From positions 184,790 through 248,789 of the forward strand of contig NW_005201349.1 in NCBI RefSeq assembly GCF_000372725.1: a stretch of DNA of 64,000 bases, read 5' to 3'. This document shows, piece by piece, positions 29,109 to 39,590 of the stretch; positions within the stretch are counted from its first letter, which is position 1; every line of letters starts with the position of its first letter. The notes beneath the pieces were generated by a model that saw only the letters and a list, made by a program, of their open reading frames with translations, did not search any database and had not been told where the DNA came from. The translations under genes were made by a program, and so were the position numbers. The stretch is from Emiliania huxleyi CCMP1516. Taxonomy: Eukaryota > Haptophyta > Isochrysidales > Noelaerhabdaceae.

Positions 29109-31972
29109 TCAGGACATGATGCCGAGCCAACAGCGCTGGTAGCGGTCGTAGCAAGTCGTCGTCCAGTGGTCGATCGACCGGCCAATCATCTCGTCAACGT
29201 GCCGCGCGCACTGCCACCGCGTCATCTCGGGCTGGAAGCGCGACCGTAACCCGTCGACCGCCGCCTGCAATCAGGGCCAACGGGGACGGCTGATGGAGTC
29301 ACCCGGAGAGCTGGCAGGCGCTTGTGCCAAGCACCTGCCCGGCGGTGAAGCACGGCATATCGCGGCCGGCGCCGTGCAGCGTGAGCTGGGCGAGCGCGAT
29401 GAGCTTGTCCGCGTGCTTGCGCGCGGCGAGGAATCCCTTAATGACGAGCTCGCGGAAGCGGAGGAAGGTGGAGGAGCGGGCGCCGCCCATCAGGTCGACG
29501 TACTCTGAGGTGAGCTTGAAAGGCGCCGCCTCAAAGTTTATGTTGCCACCAGGCGAGTTGGAGAGGAGGAACCCAAAGTCGATGTGGACGATAGCGCCGT
29601 CGGCGCGCAGCAAGATGTTGCCGTTGTGCCGGTCCTTGATCTGCAGCAAGTAGGTGACCACCGCCCAAGCCGCACATGACGAGCAGAAGGCGCGCTCGGC
29701 CCTGCGATGCGCGCGGCTGCTGCGCGGCCCAAACGCGCGGCGGAAGAGGTCTGCGAGCGCCGGCGGCGGCGTGCTGCGCCGCTTGAGGCCGTCGATCGAG
29801 TCTGCTCCCGTGACGAGCTGCACGAGGCCGGCGTCGGGCGCCGTCGCAAAGATCTCGTACGCGTGCAGAGAGAGCGGCAGCCGCGCGGCGTCAAAGATGT
29901 CCTGAAACGCGCAGATGAGCTGCACCGCAAACTGCTCCTGCAGCAGCGAGTCGCCCGTCTTGACGAGGCACGGCAGGATGCGGTAGCAGAAGCCAGCCGC
30001 TGCCGCCCCCGCCGCCGCCTCGTGCCTCGCCACCAGCCGCGCGCGCTTCTCGGCCCATACCTCCGAACCGCCGCCTAACCGCAATCGTATCACGCTCCGA
30101 ACCGCACGCGTCCACGTCCGCGCCTCCCCAGCGAGCGCCTTCCGCGGCGGTCTCCCGGCCGGCAGTCCGACGGTCCGAGTCAACCTCCTCCGACCCGCCC
30201 CCCGCCCCGCCCTCGCCCTCCTCGCCGCCCCCCTCCCCCTCGCCCGCCGCAGGCGGAGGATCAGCATCCTCCGCACCCGCGCCCGCCGCACCGGTCGACT
30301 GGCCCTCTTCGGCGGCGGCGGCGAGCGGCGCCGTTCCGCCGCCGCCCCACGTCGCCGCCGCCCCACCGCCCCGCGGCCCGCCTAATAGTGCCGAGCGCAC
30401 CGCAAGTGTGAGTCTGCCACCCCCGGGCCACTCACCAGCCATTCTTCATCAAGGCGTCGCCTCGCTCGCCCAACGCGCTGAGCGCCTCCGCCTTGTCCTG
30501 CAGCCGCCGGATCCACGCCTCCACCTGCTCACGCGAGGGTGGCTGATGTCGACTCGAGAGTAGCCGAGATGTAGTAGGTTCACGCCCCCACCTGTTCACG
30601 GCGCGAACCCGTGAGTTGCCGCCGCCACGCAGCCTCGGACCGCCTCTTTGTCGGCCTTTGCGGATGTGCGCGGGGGCGCCGTCGCGGGCAGCGGCAGCAA
30701 GACGGGAAGGTGCAGAATCACGGGGCAGTGGGCGTTGGTTGAGATGGCGACGGCCTCGGAGGGGAGGAGGGCCTGAGGGACGGGGGCGTGCCGGGGACTG
30801 AGGGAGGGATGTGGGACGTGTCTGAGGGACGTGTCAGGGAGGGGGAGGGGGGGGCGGGGGAGCCTCGAGCGAGTGATGCCGCAAAGCGTGTGGAGCGACA
30901 GGCAGCCACGCGCCCCGGACGGCGTCAGAGGGGACAGCCTCGAGGGCAGCCACGAGCGCGGCCTGCCGCTCGGGCCTAGGCAGCCGCTCGAGCTCGCCGC
31001 ACGCCGCGCAGAGCCGGCCGACCAGGCCAAGGCTCAGCTTCAGTCGTGCAGAGCAGCTGCTCTCTCCTCCCCCTCCGCTCTCCCCGCCCCCTCTGCTCTC
31101 CCCGCCCCCTCTGCTCTCTCCTCCCCCTCTGCCCTCTTCCGCTGCCACCGAGCTGCACCGCTCGCTCGAGCCAGAGCCTCCGCCGCCAACAGCGCCGGTG
31201 GCAGCGGCGGCGGCGGGAGCGCCAGCAGCGGGCGTCGCCTCTGCTGCTGCTGCTCCTCCTCCCGCCACTGTGTCCGGGCCCGCGTAGAGGGAGGAGAAGG
31301 CGGAGCGGTTGGACTCTCTCCCCGCCCCTCTCCCCGCCCAATCGGGGTGGGTCGCTCCCGCGTCGGCGGCGGCGAGGGCGACCACAACCGCCTCGGTGAG
31401 CGACAGAGCAGCGTCCCGCCCGCGCGCTGCGTCCGCCGCAACCGCTCGCAGGTACCAGCACACATGCAGCGCCACCGGCTGCGAGCCTACGAATTCATGA
31501 GTGAACGCGTTCGATGATTGACAACTGCGATTCAGGACAGTGACACCGGCTCGCGGCCGACGCAGCGCGCGAGGAGGAAGCGGCGCAGCAGGACCCGGTC
31601 GGACGGTGCGAGCGAGCCCACGCCGAGGACGAGCACGTCGCACAGCTGCGGTAGCAGCCGCACGACCGCACGCTCGTCGAGCGACTGCTCGCAGTGCAGC
31701 AGCAGCTCGGCGAACCCGTCACCGCCGCACAGCAGGTGCGACACACAGCTGTGAGAGACGTCAAGCCGGCGGAGCGGCGGAGCGGTCGCGTTGAGCTGCT
31801 GCTTGCGCAGCCACGCCGCCACCGCGCGCTGCTGCGCGTTGAGCCACGTCCGCGCCTTTGCCACGTTGTCACCGCCGTCCTCGCGGATGGACTCGAACGT
31901 GCTGAGCAGACGGTCGAGGTGTTCCGGCGTAGCAATCTCACGGGTCGGGGTCCACATCGGGTCGGTGGCCAT
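29109..31972 (-). CDS. Phosphatidylinositol 4-kinase (beta/PIK1-like)
   Basis: A minus-strand multi-exon gene, tail-to-tail with CEP104 (147 bases between stops). Exon 1 (31972 to about 31545) and the next exon (about 31520-30900) form the helical lipid-kinase-unique domain: LLPQLCDVLVLG, HEFVGSQPVALHVCWYL, and LGLVGRLCAAC. The segment LLPSEAVAISTNAHCPVIL (near 30770-30710) is the N-lobe. The catalytic core (30100-29335) has KTGDSLLQEQFAVQL, LQIKDRHNGNIL (catalytic loop) and HIDFGFLLSNSPGGNINFE (activation segment). The last exon, 29264-29109, is secure (intron 29334-29265) and ends YDRYQRCWLGIMS. The enzyme makes PI4P at Golgi-type membranes. Other splice sites are approximate, and the long Pro/Ala-rich stretches are probably introns. 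Confidence 0.85.
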
Positions 31973-32262
31973 GCACTGGCTCCCTGTGACCGGAGATGGC
32001 CTGCGCAGCCGCTAAGCAACCGCTAGCCCGTGCAGCGACCGGGGGTCGCCGAGGAGCAGAGCAAACGGGCCCCTAGCGGGCCGCCGCGAAGGCGCAAGAA
32101 GAATTTTACAACCCTCGCGTAAGCAAGAAATTCAAAAGGCCGCGCTGCGCACGGGACTGGCGCGCACTGGCACTAACACAGGTACACCACGCAAGAATTC
32201 GTTTGCGCCTGCAGAGCGGCATGGGCCGTGACGCCCTCGCGGGGAGGGGGGGGGGGGGGGAG
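31973..32262. other. Upstream region of the PI 4-kinase gene
   Basis: 290 bases between the PI4K start and the inverted-repeat arm, with a short AT-rich piece at 32095-32135. No gene seen. Confidence 0.5.
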
Positions 32263-32263
32263 G

Positions 32264-32682
32264 CGCGGTCGGCGCGACGTAGCCGACCTGCATGCATGCC
32301 CGCTCTAGCCTCGCATATCACTTCCTGTCGTCTGTTTGTTTGTTGTGCCCTTGTTTGTACTCTTGGCACCGTGGAGTGCTGGGGGGGGCGACAGGGAGGA
32401 TGTGGCCTTGAGTTATGTGTTTGCCGACTCAGGGTGTGTGGCAGCCAGCTGGCTGTGTGTCTTGTGAGCTTGTTTGTGTCTGTGTGTCGCTCGTGCGTGT
32501 CGTCATCATCTGTCCAGCGTCCACCCATACCGCGTTGGTGTCCAGTCCGAGCCTGGCTGTTCTTCACCTTACACTACCTACCTACCTACCTGCATGCGGA
32601 CGGCGGCACGCGACGCCGGCGCGACGGCCGTCATCGGCGCGTGGAAGCCGAGCGAGAGCGGTGCAAGGGCGGAGAGGACCAT
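32264..32682 (-). pseudogene. Exon-1 copy of the plastid-type gene, split by an insertion
   Basis: Read on the minus strand, the leader from MVLSALAPL to AAVRMQ is kept (32682-32590). It is interrupted by the 302-base element and resumes with VGYVAPTAP at 32287. The parental splice donor is lost at the end of the homology. The next gene in this orientation is the PI 4-kinase, about 290 bases further on. Whether the leader is transcribed is unknown. Confidence 0.75.
32288..32589 (-). mobile_element. 302-base GT...AG insertion with 10-base target duplication (introner-like)
   Basis: Compared with the uninterrupted site at 42377-42386, exactly 302 bases are inserted. The 10-mer ACCTGCATGC (plus strand) flanks it at 32286-32295 and 32588-32597. 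On the coding (minus) strand the insert starts GTAGGTAGGTAG after ATGCAG and ends GCATGCATGCAG before GTCGGC, so removal as a GT-AG intron would restore the exon exactly. It carries stop codons in frame and no coding capacity. A 31-base internal block (about 32540-32570) recurs at 56568-56598, suggesting a dispersed family. Confidence 0.8.
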
Positions 32683-32936
32683 GACTTCGAGGATCTGCCA
32701 GATCGAAGCTCGTGAGATGTCATCTGAGACTTTTTGGAGACCTTCGATAGAAGCTCGTCTGCATTCTTTTTCTCAGGGCGAGTCGCTCGACGCCATTCTC
32801 TTTCTCAGGGCGAGTCGCTCGACGTCATTCTAAAATGGAGACCGCAACGGACGGAATCTGAACGGAATTCACAGGCTGTGCGCGGGTCGCGGGGTCTTCG
32901 CCGACAGAGACAGGTCGCGGCAGGGTCGCGGAAAAT

Positions 32937-33219
32937 CGTTGAGGGACGGCTCCGTCCGATCCTCTACTTCGTTTCTCCCACGCTCAAGCCTTGGGGATCA
33001 AACACGGCGAAAGGGATCCGTCCAAAGAGGACTCCGTGCGTCCTTCCGCCACGTGCACAATAACGTCGCAAGGGCAACAACCTCGGCTCGGAGCCTACCG
33101 GTTCGCTGCGCCATGCCGCAGGTCGGACCCGCGCGACCCTCCCTCTCCCAACTCCAAACCTTGCTCCACGCAGGCCACAACCTCAACTCCTTGCTCCTCC
33201 CGCGCTTTCGCGCTCCACA
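32937..33219. other. Spacer between the inverted-repeat arm and the PH-like gene
   Basis: 283 bases with no recognised gene; presumably the promoter of the PH-like gene. Confidence 0.5.
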
Positions 33220-34271
33220 ATGTCGTCCACCAGCTCGCACCCACGCACCTCTCAAGCCGCGGCGCTCGACACGGCGGCGCAGGCTCAGAGGCCGTCGGTC
33301 AAGAAGGGGGTCTCGTTCTTCGTCTCCACCGCGCCGGAGCGCTCGGCTCGCCTCTCGTCCAACCGCGGGTCCGCGCGAAGCGGCAAGAGCCGCCGCGGCA
33401 GCGCCGCCGCCGCCCCCGACAAGCGTGAGAGGCGCTGCTGGAGCTTCCTGACGATCTGCCGGTTCATGGTGCGGCTGCGGCGGTTCTCGGTGCTCAAGGA
33501 CGCCCCGGTTGAGCCGGAGGAGCGCCACAAGTACTGGCGCGTCCTCCACGCCTCCTCCCACCAGAAGAAGCTCTGCCGGAGGGGCGGCTTCCTCGGAGCA
33601 AACAAAGGGACCTTCCAGCCTCGCGCGCTCGTTCTTCACTCGAAGAGCCTGGCCTACCAGCACGAGGACGGGACGCGCGTCCGCAGCATCGGCTTTGCCG
33701 ATGTCGTCAAGGTGCAGCGGCTCAAGGCGCAGCGGCAACCGGCGCGCTCTGCCGCGGCGTCGCGACGCCGGCGGCCGGTCCCTCGGCGCAACGGTTCGGC
33801 TGGATCATCCGCCTGCGCGACGGCAACGACCTGACGTTCCAGTGTATGAGCGAGGAGCACCGCGACGCGTGGGTGCTGTGCGTGCGCAACAACCTCCACG
33901 CCTGGGCCCGGCAGCGATGGCTCTCCTCGGTCCTCTGCTGCGAGTGCCACGGCGTCCTGTCGAGGCAGAAGGCACCCGCGTTGCGGCGGTCCTCGAGCGT
34001 CCGCTCCATGGTGACGCTCGCGCGCCTCTCCGAGGGCAACCACTGCTGCGACCACCCCGAGTGCGACTTGGGCCCCTGCCACTGCGGCCACCCCGAGGGC
34101 GACAGCGACGGCCCCCGGCGCTGCGCGGGCGACGGCCTCGCGGGCTTCCCGCCCGACGACGACCAGGGCGACGAGCAGGCGGGCTGGGCGGACCGCGTCG
34201 ACGCGGCGCCCAAGCAGCCGCGGCGGACGCGGGTCTCCAGCGCGTACGCCCTCGCCGTCGCCCGGGTGTGA
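33220..34271 (+). CDS. PH-domain-like protein with apparent frameshift
   Basis: Two overlapping frames are needed. Frame 1 (33220 to about 33735) encodes a basic Ser-rich N-terminus, a Cys/Arg segment, and the start of a PH-like fold (KGTFQPRALVLHSKSLAY, then GFADVVKV). Frame 2 (about 33790-34271) completes it with FGWIIRLRDGNDLTFQC and EEHRDAWVLCVRNNLHAW, the classic C-terminal helix with its Trp. A Cys/His-rich stretch follows (CCECHGVL, CCDHPECDLGPCHCGH). Between them I find no AG acceptor that would allow an intron, so a one-base indel, real or from sequencing, is likely. PH domains bind phosphoinositides or proteins at membranes. Confidence 0.6.
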
Positions 34272-36732
34272 CGCCCTGGATGCGATCGAGCGCGCGTCTG
34301 GCTCGTGTCTCTCGTGTCTCGGGCTCTCTCGGCTGCGTGGGTGGCATTGGCTCTGGTGGCTCCCCGAGGAGCGAGATCTGTCCCTCTCGCCGCCCGTTTG
34401 TCCACTGCATGCACCTCGGAGCGGCTAGTCGACCGGTGTGTAGGAGTGTGTAGCGCTGCCGCCTGCCCGCGCGCGCTGCCTCCCGCCGGAGTGTGACGTG
34501 TCTTAGCTCTTGTAAACAAAAAAAGACCCTATTCTACGTTATGTGCCGCTGCGCAGTCCCGTTACGAATAAACCACGACTCGCTGGCCGTTACAGTTGCT
34601 ATAGCTAGACCCGAACTCTTATGGAGAACGCCGAATGCCACAGAACACGATGGAAGGTCACCACACCAAACCGGGCGCTAGGAGAGGTGAACTGAAGGCG
34701 AGACAACGGAGGCCGAGCCTGAGTGGGCGCCGCCCGCGCGCCCCCACACAAGCAAGCCTCTGTCCTTCGGCCCACTCCAGCGATCGTCCGTGGATGACCG
34801 CGAATAACACGAGCCGAATTATGCCCACACTCACCACCCGACCCCCCTCTAGGGACAGCAGTGCGCATCTCTTCCCGGAGAGGGAAGGAGGGGGGGGGGG
34901 GGATCAGAGAGCCAGAGGGTAGGGAGTACCCCGACGGACGCGAGTCGGGGGGAAAGCGAGACGAGAGATTTAAGGCGAACTTCATCGCCCGTCCAGGAGC
35001 CCCGCATTAGGTAGCGACCCCAGTTTAAGAGCTAGGCTTCCCGACAGGGCAGGGAACCCCCAGCGCGCAGGCGGGGCCCACGGTAGCCTCGTGCAGTACG
35101 CGATACCGAGAGCTGGGGGAGAGGCGCGCCACGCCAAGGGGGACGAGCGACGGGAGGGGGAGAGTAGTGTCTTTCGCAGGCTAACAAGCATTTCTTTTTT
35201 AGTTGTTATAGCTGGCCGTACCTGCCTTGGCGACTCCAACAAGCGTACCCAGTACCCCCACCCCCTTCCCCAATTCACGTGAGCGACACACTGACTTTTG
35301 AGAGAGGGACACTGTGAGCGACACACTGACTTGAGAGAGGAACGCTTCGGCGCTTCGGCCGCAGCGCGGCGCGCTCTCCACCATGATCGGTCTTCTGCCT
35401 CTTCCACCTCCGATTTGCCGGCGCACTCGACCGTCTCGAGGACGGTGTCGTTGTGTGTACATGTATGTTGATAAATCTAGATAAGAGAGAAAGGTGAATG
35501 AAGCACATTAGGCCGGACTGGACACTAGCGCGGTAAAGGGTGGACGCGGGAGAGAGGAGATGACTGGCACGAAACACGGAAACTCACCGGATTTTTTATT
35601 CTTTCTTGTGTGCCGATGTGTGTGCTAGTGTGCGCCAGTCCACGCCCTTCTCGTGCCAGTGTGCTGTGAGAGAGGCGGGCTAAGAATTGTTTCTTGTCGT
35701 GACAGTGCTGGGTTCCAACTTTTTGCGGGGTATGGTATAATGGTAATGGTCCCATCCCGGCCCAAAGCGCAAAGGGTGAGGGGTCGAGGTATGGTCCTAA
35801 CCGCCCAAGACTAGCCCTCGACAGGGGTGAGGGGGTATGGTCCCTCGGCCCTTCCCTCTACTGCCGCCGCCGAGGTAGGAGCACGCGCCTGTGTGGCTGT
35901 GTCGCGGAGCTGCTGCAGCCTGCTCCGCGCTCCACTTTCGCCGACACCCTTCTGGTTGCGGAGCGCCTCAATGTCGCGCGAATTAACATAGCCGTCGCTC
36001 AGAATGCTCGGCCAGATCTCGAACGCCAGCCGTCCAAGTTGGATGTACTACAAGTCCCCCGAGATTGCGCCGCTGGCATAGCCAGCCAACCCGCTCGAGG
36101 GACGAGGCGAACACCGGCGAGGCGACCGCTCCGGAGCGGGGGCACCCGCCGGAGGGGCACCCGCCGGCACGGCGATGCCGACGGAGGACCTCGCCGGTGT
36201 GGTGGCCCGCGGGGCGGGCGTCGCAGCGGCCACCAGAGCCGCCCGCGCGGGGACGGCCGGCGCGGCGCCTGCTATGCGGGGTGCGGCGACCGGCGCGGGT
36301 GCCGCGCCCGCCGCTCGCCAGGCGATGCCAACTTCGCCGCCGCGCTCTAGACGAGCACTGGCCGGTGCTGGCGTGGACGACGGCGGCCATCCGCGCGTAT
36401 CTAGTGTGCGTGTTGGGAGAGAGAGAATTTTTTTGAGGTTCTTGCGTGTTGCTGTTGAAGTCTGCAGCCTCCTCCTGGAGCCTAGCAGTAAGGCGGCCGG
36501 CGGTGGGGGGGGTGGGGGGGGTATGGTCCTGTCGGCGGGAGGCTTGGTCTGCACCCTACCTTACCCCGCAAAAGTCCGAACCCTGTACCCAGGAAAAGCG
36601 CGGCGAGACGCTTTGTTCGACGCTTTGCCCCTGGCGGAGGTCCTGACTCCGGCCTCAGCCCTCCAGCGGCACCGGCGCACCAGCAGCCTGCTCACACGAG
36701 AGCGGCGGAGACAGCGAGATCGGCCAGACGTG
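34272..36732. other. Intergenic, with one inverted-repeat arm
   Basis: No confident gene. G-rich and C-rich short tracts occur near 34890 and 35870, and an AT-richer piece at 34500-34620. The inverted arm 35220-35455 and a short repeat near 35640-35665 are the only structures seen. Ala/Pro-rich frames on both strands at 36050-36550 are compositional. The U-box gene frame stays open upstream to 36175. Confidence 0.5.
35220..35455 (-). repeat. Inner inverted-repeat arm, left
   Basis: Reverse-complement relative of 39403-39590. It includes the last coding bases of the FYVE-like gene (about 35400-35455), the sequence around its stop, and the downstream GAGCGACACACTGACTT units. Similarity is high at the gene end and weaker toward 35220. 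Confidence 0.8.
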
Positions 36733-38163
36733 ATGGCTGACGCCTTCACGCTCGGCGAGCAGTGGGAGAGAGGGGTCGACGACCACCCTCTGCTCACGGA
36801 GACCCTCCACGCGACGGAGGTGGCGAGCTTGCCGCTCTGTTCCGGTACGTTGTTTCGTCCTCTCATGGAGTCCAAAGCCAGGTACGCGTGCACCGTGCTC
36901 GCTTCTTGCGCGGCCAGACGGCTTTTTACAGCCGGGCGCCCAACTGGTGGCGGCGCCAGCGGCTATCGCGGGTTTTTGCGCAGCTCGTCAGCAGTCGCCG
37001 GCGCGTGTGTGGCGCCGGCCCTCTTTTTTGCCGTCAGTTGTGCCGCCGAGGCTCTCGCTCGCTATCGCCTCAGCCGCGCCCTGCAGTGGCGCGAGGCCGC
37101 ACGGCAGAAGCGAGCGCTGCTCGACGACGTGCGCACCGACTTTGCCCTGCGCGTGCCACGCGAAATGGAGCTCGAGCCTCGGATAACGGGGGGCGTCAAC
37201 GGTGACGTCGAGGTGTGGGCGGTGAAGGCGTCGTTTGCGGTCACCACCATCTGGCTGGCTCGCCCTCGCTCGGGGTGGATCTGGAGCGCAGACCTTCGCT
37301 CCTGGAAGTCGGTCCACTGCAAGGATGCGGTCTGCAGCCACGGCAGGTTTGCAGGCCTGGAGCCCGTCCCGAGCAACGTTTGGCTGTTGCGGCGGCTGCG
37401 ACTGCGCGACGTTCGCGATCGCGTGCGGCCGCCGCGCGCGGCGCAGCCGCCGCCGCTCTCGCTGCCCGACAAGCTGGACGACCCTCCCGCCGAGTTTGTG
37501 TGCCCGATCTCTCACCAGGTGATGAGTGACCCGGTCGTCGGCCCTGCGGGTATCTCATACGAGCGCGAGGCGCTGCGCCAGTGGCTGAGCGTGCGCAAGA
37601 TCGACCCCACCACGCAGGCTTCACTCGATATGGGCGACGTCTACGCCAACTTTAGTCTACGCGGCCTCATCGCAAGGTGGGCGGCGGGCCAGTCTGGCGG
37701 CGGCGTCATTTTTGGCGGCGGCGGCGCGAGTGGCGGCGGCGGCGCGAGTGGCGGCGGCGGCGCGAGTGGCGGCAGCGCGGGCTTCGCCCCTGGGCAGACG
37801 AACGCCGAGGGCAGCGTCGGGCACCGCACGGCGGAGGCGGCGTTGCGAGGCGAGGAGGAGGGCGAGGCGGAGGAGCGCGGCAAGGGAAGGACGAGGAGGG
37901 GGAGGGGGAGGAGGAAGAAGGGGAAGGGTGGAGGGAGCAGCGCGGCGGGGCCATCGCAGGAGCCCGAGGTGCAGGCTGAGGAAGAGGCAGCCCAGCCCGA
38001 GGGGACAGGTGAGGAGGAGGCGGCGGCGTCAGCCGAGCTGGAGGGGTCGGCGGTGCACGGGCTGAGTGCAGAAGAAGTGGAGAGGATGACCAGGCTCCTC
38101 GAAGAGCTGCACTTGGAGAGGATCCGGCACGGCACGCCCCCATCAGGAGTGGCGGAGACGTAG
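36733..38163 (+). CDS. U-box E3 ubiquitin ligase-like protein
   Basis: 476 residues from the ATG at 36733; the frame stays open to an ATG at 36175, but that extension is low-complexity. Residues 1-230 are helical with one hydrophobic stretch (GACVAPALFFAVSCAAEAL). A U-box follows at about residues 250-325: FVCPISHQVMSDPVVG, SYEREALRQWL, and NFSLRGLIARW. U-boxes share the RING fold without zinc and recruit E2 enzymes. After it come a Gly-rich repeat (GGGGASGGGGASG), a Lys/Arg-rich stretch and an acidic tail with a short coiled coil. It sits at the symmetry centre of the inverted repeats (about 37.4 kb). Confidence 0.8.
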   Translation: MADAFTLGEQWERGVDDHPLLTETLHATEVASLPLCSGTLFRPLMESKARYACTVLASCAARRLFTAGRPTGGGASGYRGFLRSSSAVAGACVAPALFFAVSCAAEALARYRLSRALQWREAARQKRALLDDVRTDFALRVPREMELEPRITGGVNGDVEVWAVKASFAVTTIWLARPRSGWIWSADLRSWKSVHCKDAVCSHGRFAGLEPVPSNVWLLRRLRLRDVRDRVRPPRAAQPPPLSLPDKLDDPPAEFVCPISHQVMSDPVVGPAGISYEREALRQWLSVRKIDPTTQASLDMGDVYANFSLRGLIARWAAGQSGGGVIFGGGGASGGGGASGGGGASGGSAGFAPGQTNAEGSVGHRTAEAALRGEEEGEAEERGKGRTRRGRGRRKKGKGGGSSAAGPSQEPEVQAEEEAAQPEGTGEEEAAASAELEGSAVHGLSAEEVERMTRLLEELHLERIRHGTPPSGVAET

Positions 38164-38597
38164 GTCCAGGGCGAGGGGGGAGGAGGCGGTGGCCGCTTGG
38201 CGCGCCGGAATGCGGCGGGGGGGGATTGAGGAGGAGGAGGGTAGTATCCAACGACCAGGGACCTGTTCCTTTTCCTTTATAGATTGCTAAGAGAAGTGGA
38301 GGTGTCCGTTTTCTCCGCCTGTGTTTATTTATTTAAGGGAGGACGGCACGACGCCGCACCACGATCCACGTACAGGGATTTCACGGGAAAACAAAAGGAC
38401 GGGGCGTTGTTGCTACCGGTTGCTAGCCGTCACCCACCCCTAGGCGTCTGCATCTTCCTATCTCTCTTCGTTCTCTCTCCTGCCCAACGGATGTCTACTC
38501 TCATACGGACGTCCTTCCCGCGTGGCAAGGGACTGCGACATCCTCGAGTCGCAGACGAAGCCTTGTCGAAATCACCATAGCCGCGTGCGCGAAACCG
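38164..38597. other. Intergenic
   Basis: 434 bases with no recognised gene; it includes a G-rich run at 38215-38240 and CT-rich sequence at 38455-38480. Confidence 0.5.
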
Positions 38598-39464
38598 ATG
38601 CTGCGGTGGCTTGAGGACCCTGTCATGGAGCGACTCGACGCCATCGAGCTCGACCTCAAGCGTGCCCAGGCCGAGCGTGAGGAGGCCGAGAAGAAGGCAG
38701 CTGAGGCGAGCGCCGCCATCGCCGCACTCACCGCGACGGCTGACGGGCTGGCCAGCCGGCTCGACACCCTCGAGCGGCCTGCGCGGCGGCACCGCGCCCG
38801 CTGCTGCGAGTTCGACGGGTGCGGCAAGGGCTTCGCATTCGGCGGCCGTCACCACTGCCGCAAGTGTGGCGGCAGCGTGTGCTCGGCGCACTTTGCGCGG
38901 CCGGTCTGCCACAAGTGCCTCGCCGACCAGGCGAGGGCGCCGGTGGTCGGCCAGCGCGCGACCGTGGTGCAGGGCCGGCTGAGCCACGCCGACTCACCGC
39001 CGATCGAGGTGGACCGCGAGGCCGTCGCAGGCACGTGGAAGTGTGTCTCCGTGGAGGGCGACATGGGCGCTGTGCTCAAGGAGCACGGCTACAACATGGT
39101 GCTGCGAGGAGCCGCCCGCGCCGTGGGGTTTGGCGCTGGGGGCGCCTTCCCGCAGGTCGAGGTGCTGTCGATGCCCGGCGCAGACGAGGTGCTGTGCAAG
39201 CAGAAGGACCCGGTCGGGAGCCGGGTGCTGAAGATTGTGACGGACGGCGAGTGGCGCGAGAACCCGATGCCGTTCGGAGGGCCGAAGCTGACGTCAGGCG
39301 TCTGGCTTCCGGGGCCGCGAGGCCCGTTCGACACATTCTCTCTCACGGTCCAGGGCTCCAAGCCGATGGTCTCGTCGCGCGTGCTCCTGCCCGACAACGA
39401 CACCGTCCTCGAGACGGTCGAGTGCGCCGGCAAATCGGCGCAGCGCAGGTGGAAGAGGCAGTAG
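38598..39464 (+). CDS. FYVE-type zinc finger plus beta-barrel-like C-terminal domain
   Basis: 288 residues in one exon. Residues 10-60 form a coiled coil (ERLDAIELDLKRAQAER). Residues 70-110 match a FYVE/FYVE-like finger: CCEFDGCGKGFAF, the hallmark RHHCRKCGG, then VCSAHF and CHKC. FYVE domains bind PI3P on endosomes, though the usual WxxD start is not seen. Residues 140-285 start GTWKCVSVEGDMGAVLKEHG and end LETVECAGKSAQRRW. The opening and a strand-rich pattern resemble lipocalin/FABP-type barrels; that part is tentative. The last 20 codons are duplicated in inverted orientation near 35.4 kb. Confidence 0.7.
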   Translation: MLRWLEDPVMERLDAIELDLKRAQAEREEAEKKAAEASAAIAALTATADGLASRLDTLERPARRHRARCCEFDGCGKGFAFGGRHHCRKCGGSVCSAHFARPVCHKCLADQARAPVVGQRATVVQGRLSHADSPPIEVDREAVAGTWKCVSVEGDMGAVLKEHGYNMVLRGAARAVGFGAGGAFPQVEVLSMPGADEVLCKQKDPVGSRVLKIVTDGEWRENPMPFGGPKLTSGVWLPGPRGPFDTFSLTVQGSKPMVSSRVLLPDNDTVLETVECAGKSAQRRWKRQ

Positions 39465-39590
39465 ACCAAATCATGGTGGAGAGCGCGCCGCGCTGGCCGA
39501 CGCGCCGAAGTGTCCCTCTCTCAAGTCAGTGTGTCGCTCATGACGGGAAGGGGGGGTACTGGGGGTACGTGGAGTTGCCTAGGGGGTAGT
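39403..39590 (+). repeat. Inner inverted-repeat arm, right
   Basis: Overlaps the 3' end of the FYVE-like gene and its downstream sequence; complement of 35220-35455. GTCCCTCTCTCAAGTCAGTG units recur at 39509-39537 and 39600-39640. Confidence 0.8.

Larger units (their letters stand above)
32263..32936 (-). repeat. Left arm of large inverted repeat (copy of plastid-gene 5' end)
   Basis: Apart from an inserted 302-base element, this arm is the reverse complement of about 41826-42411. It carries the upstream region, two minisatellite units, the ATG (minus 32682-32680) and exon 1 of the gene at 42292. The stretch 32826-32930 matches 41830-41935 almost base for base. Exon identity stops at the position of the exon-1 splice donor, so no complete gene copy exists here. 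Confidence 0.9.
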
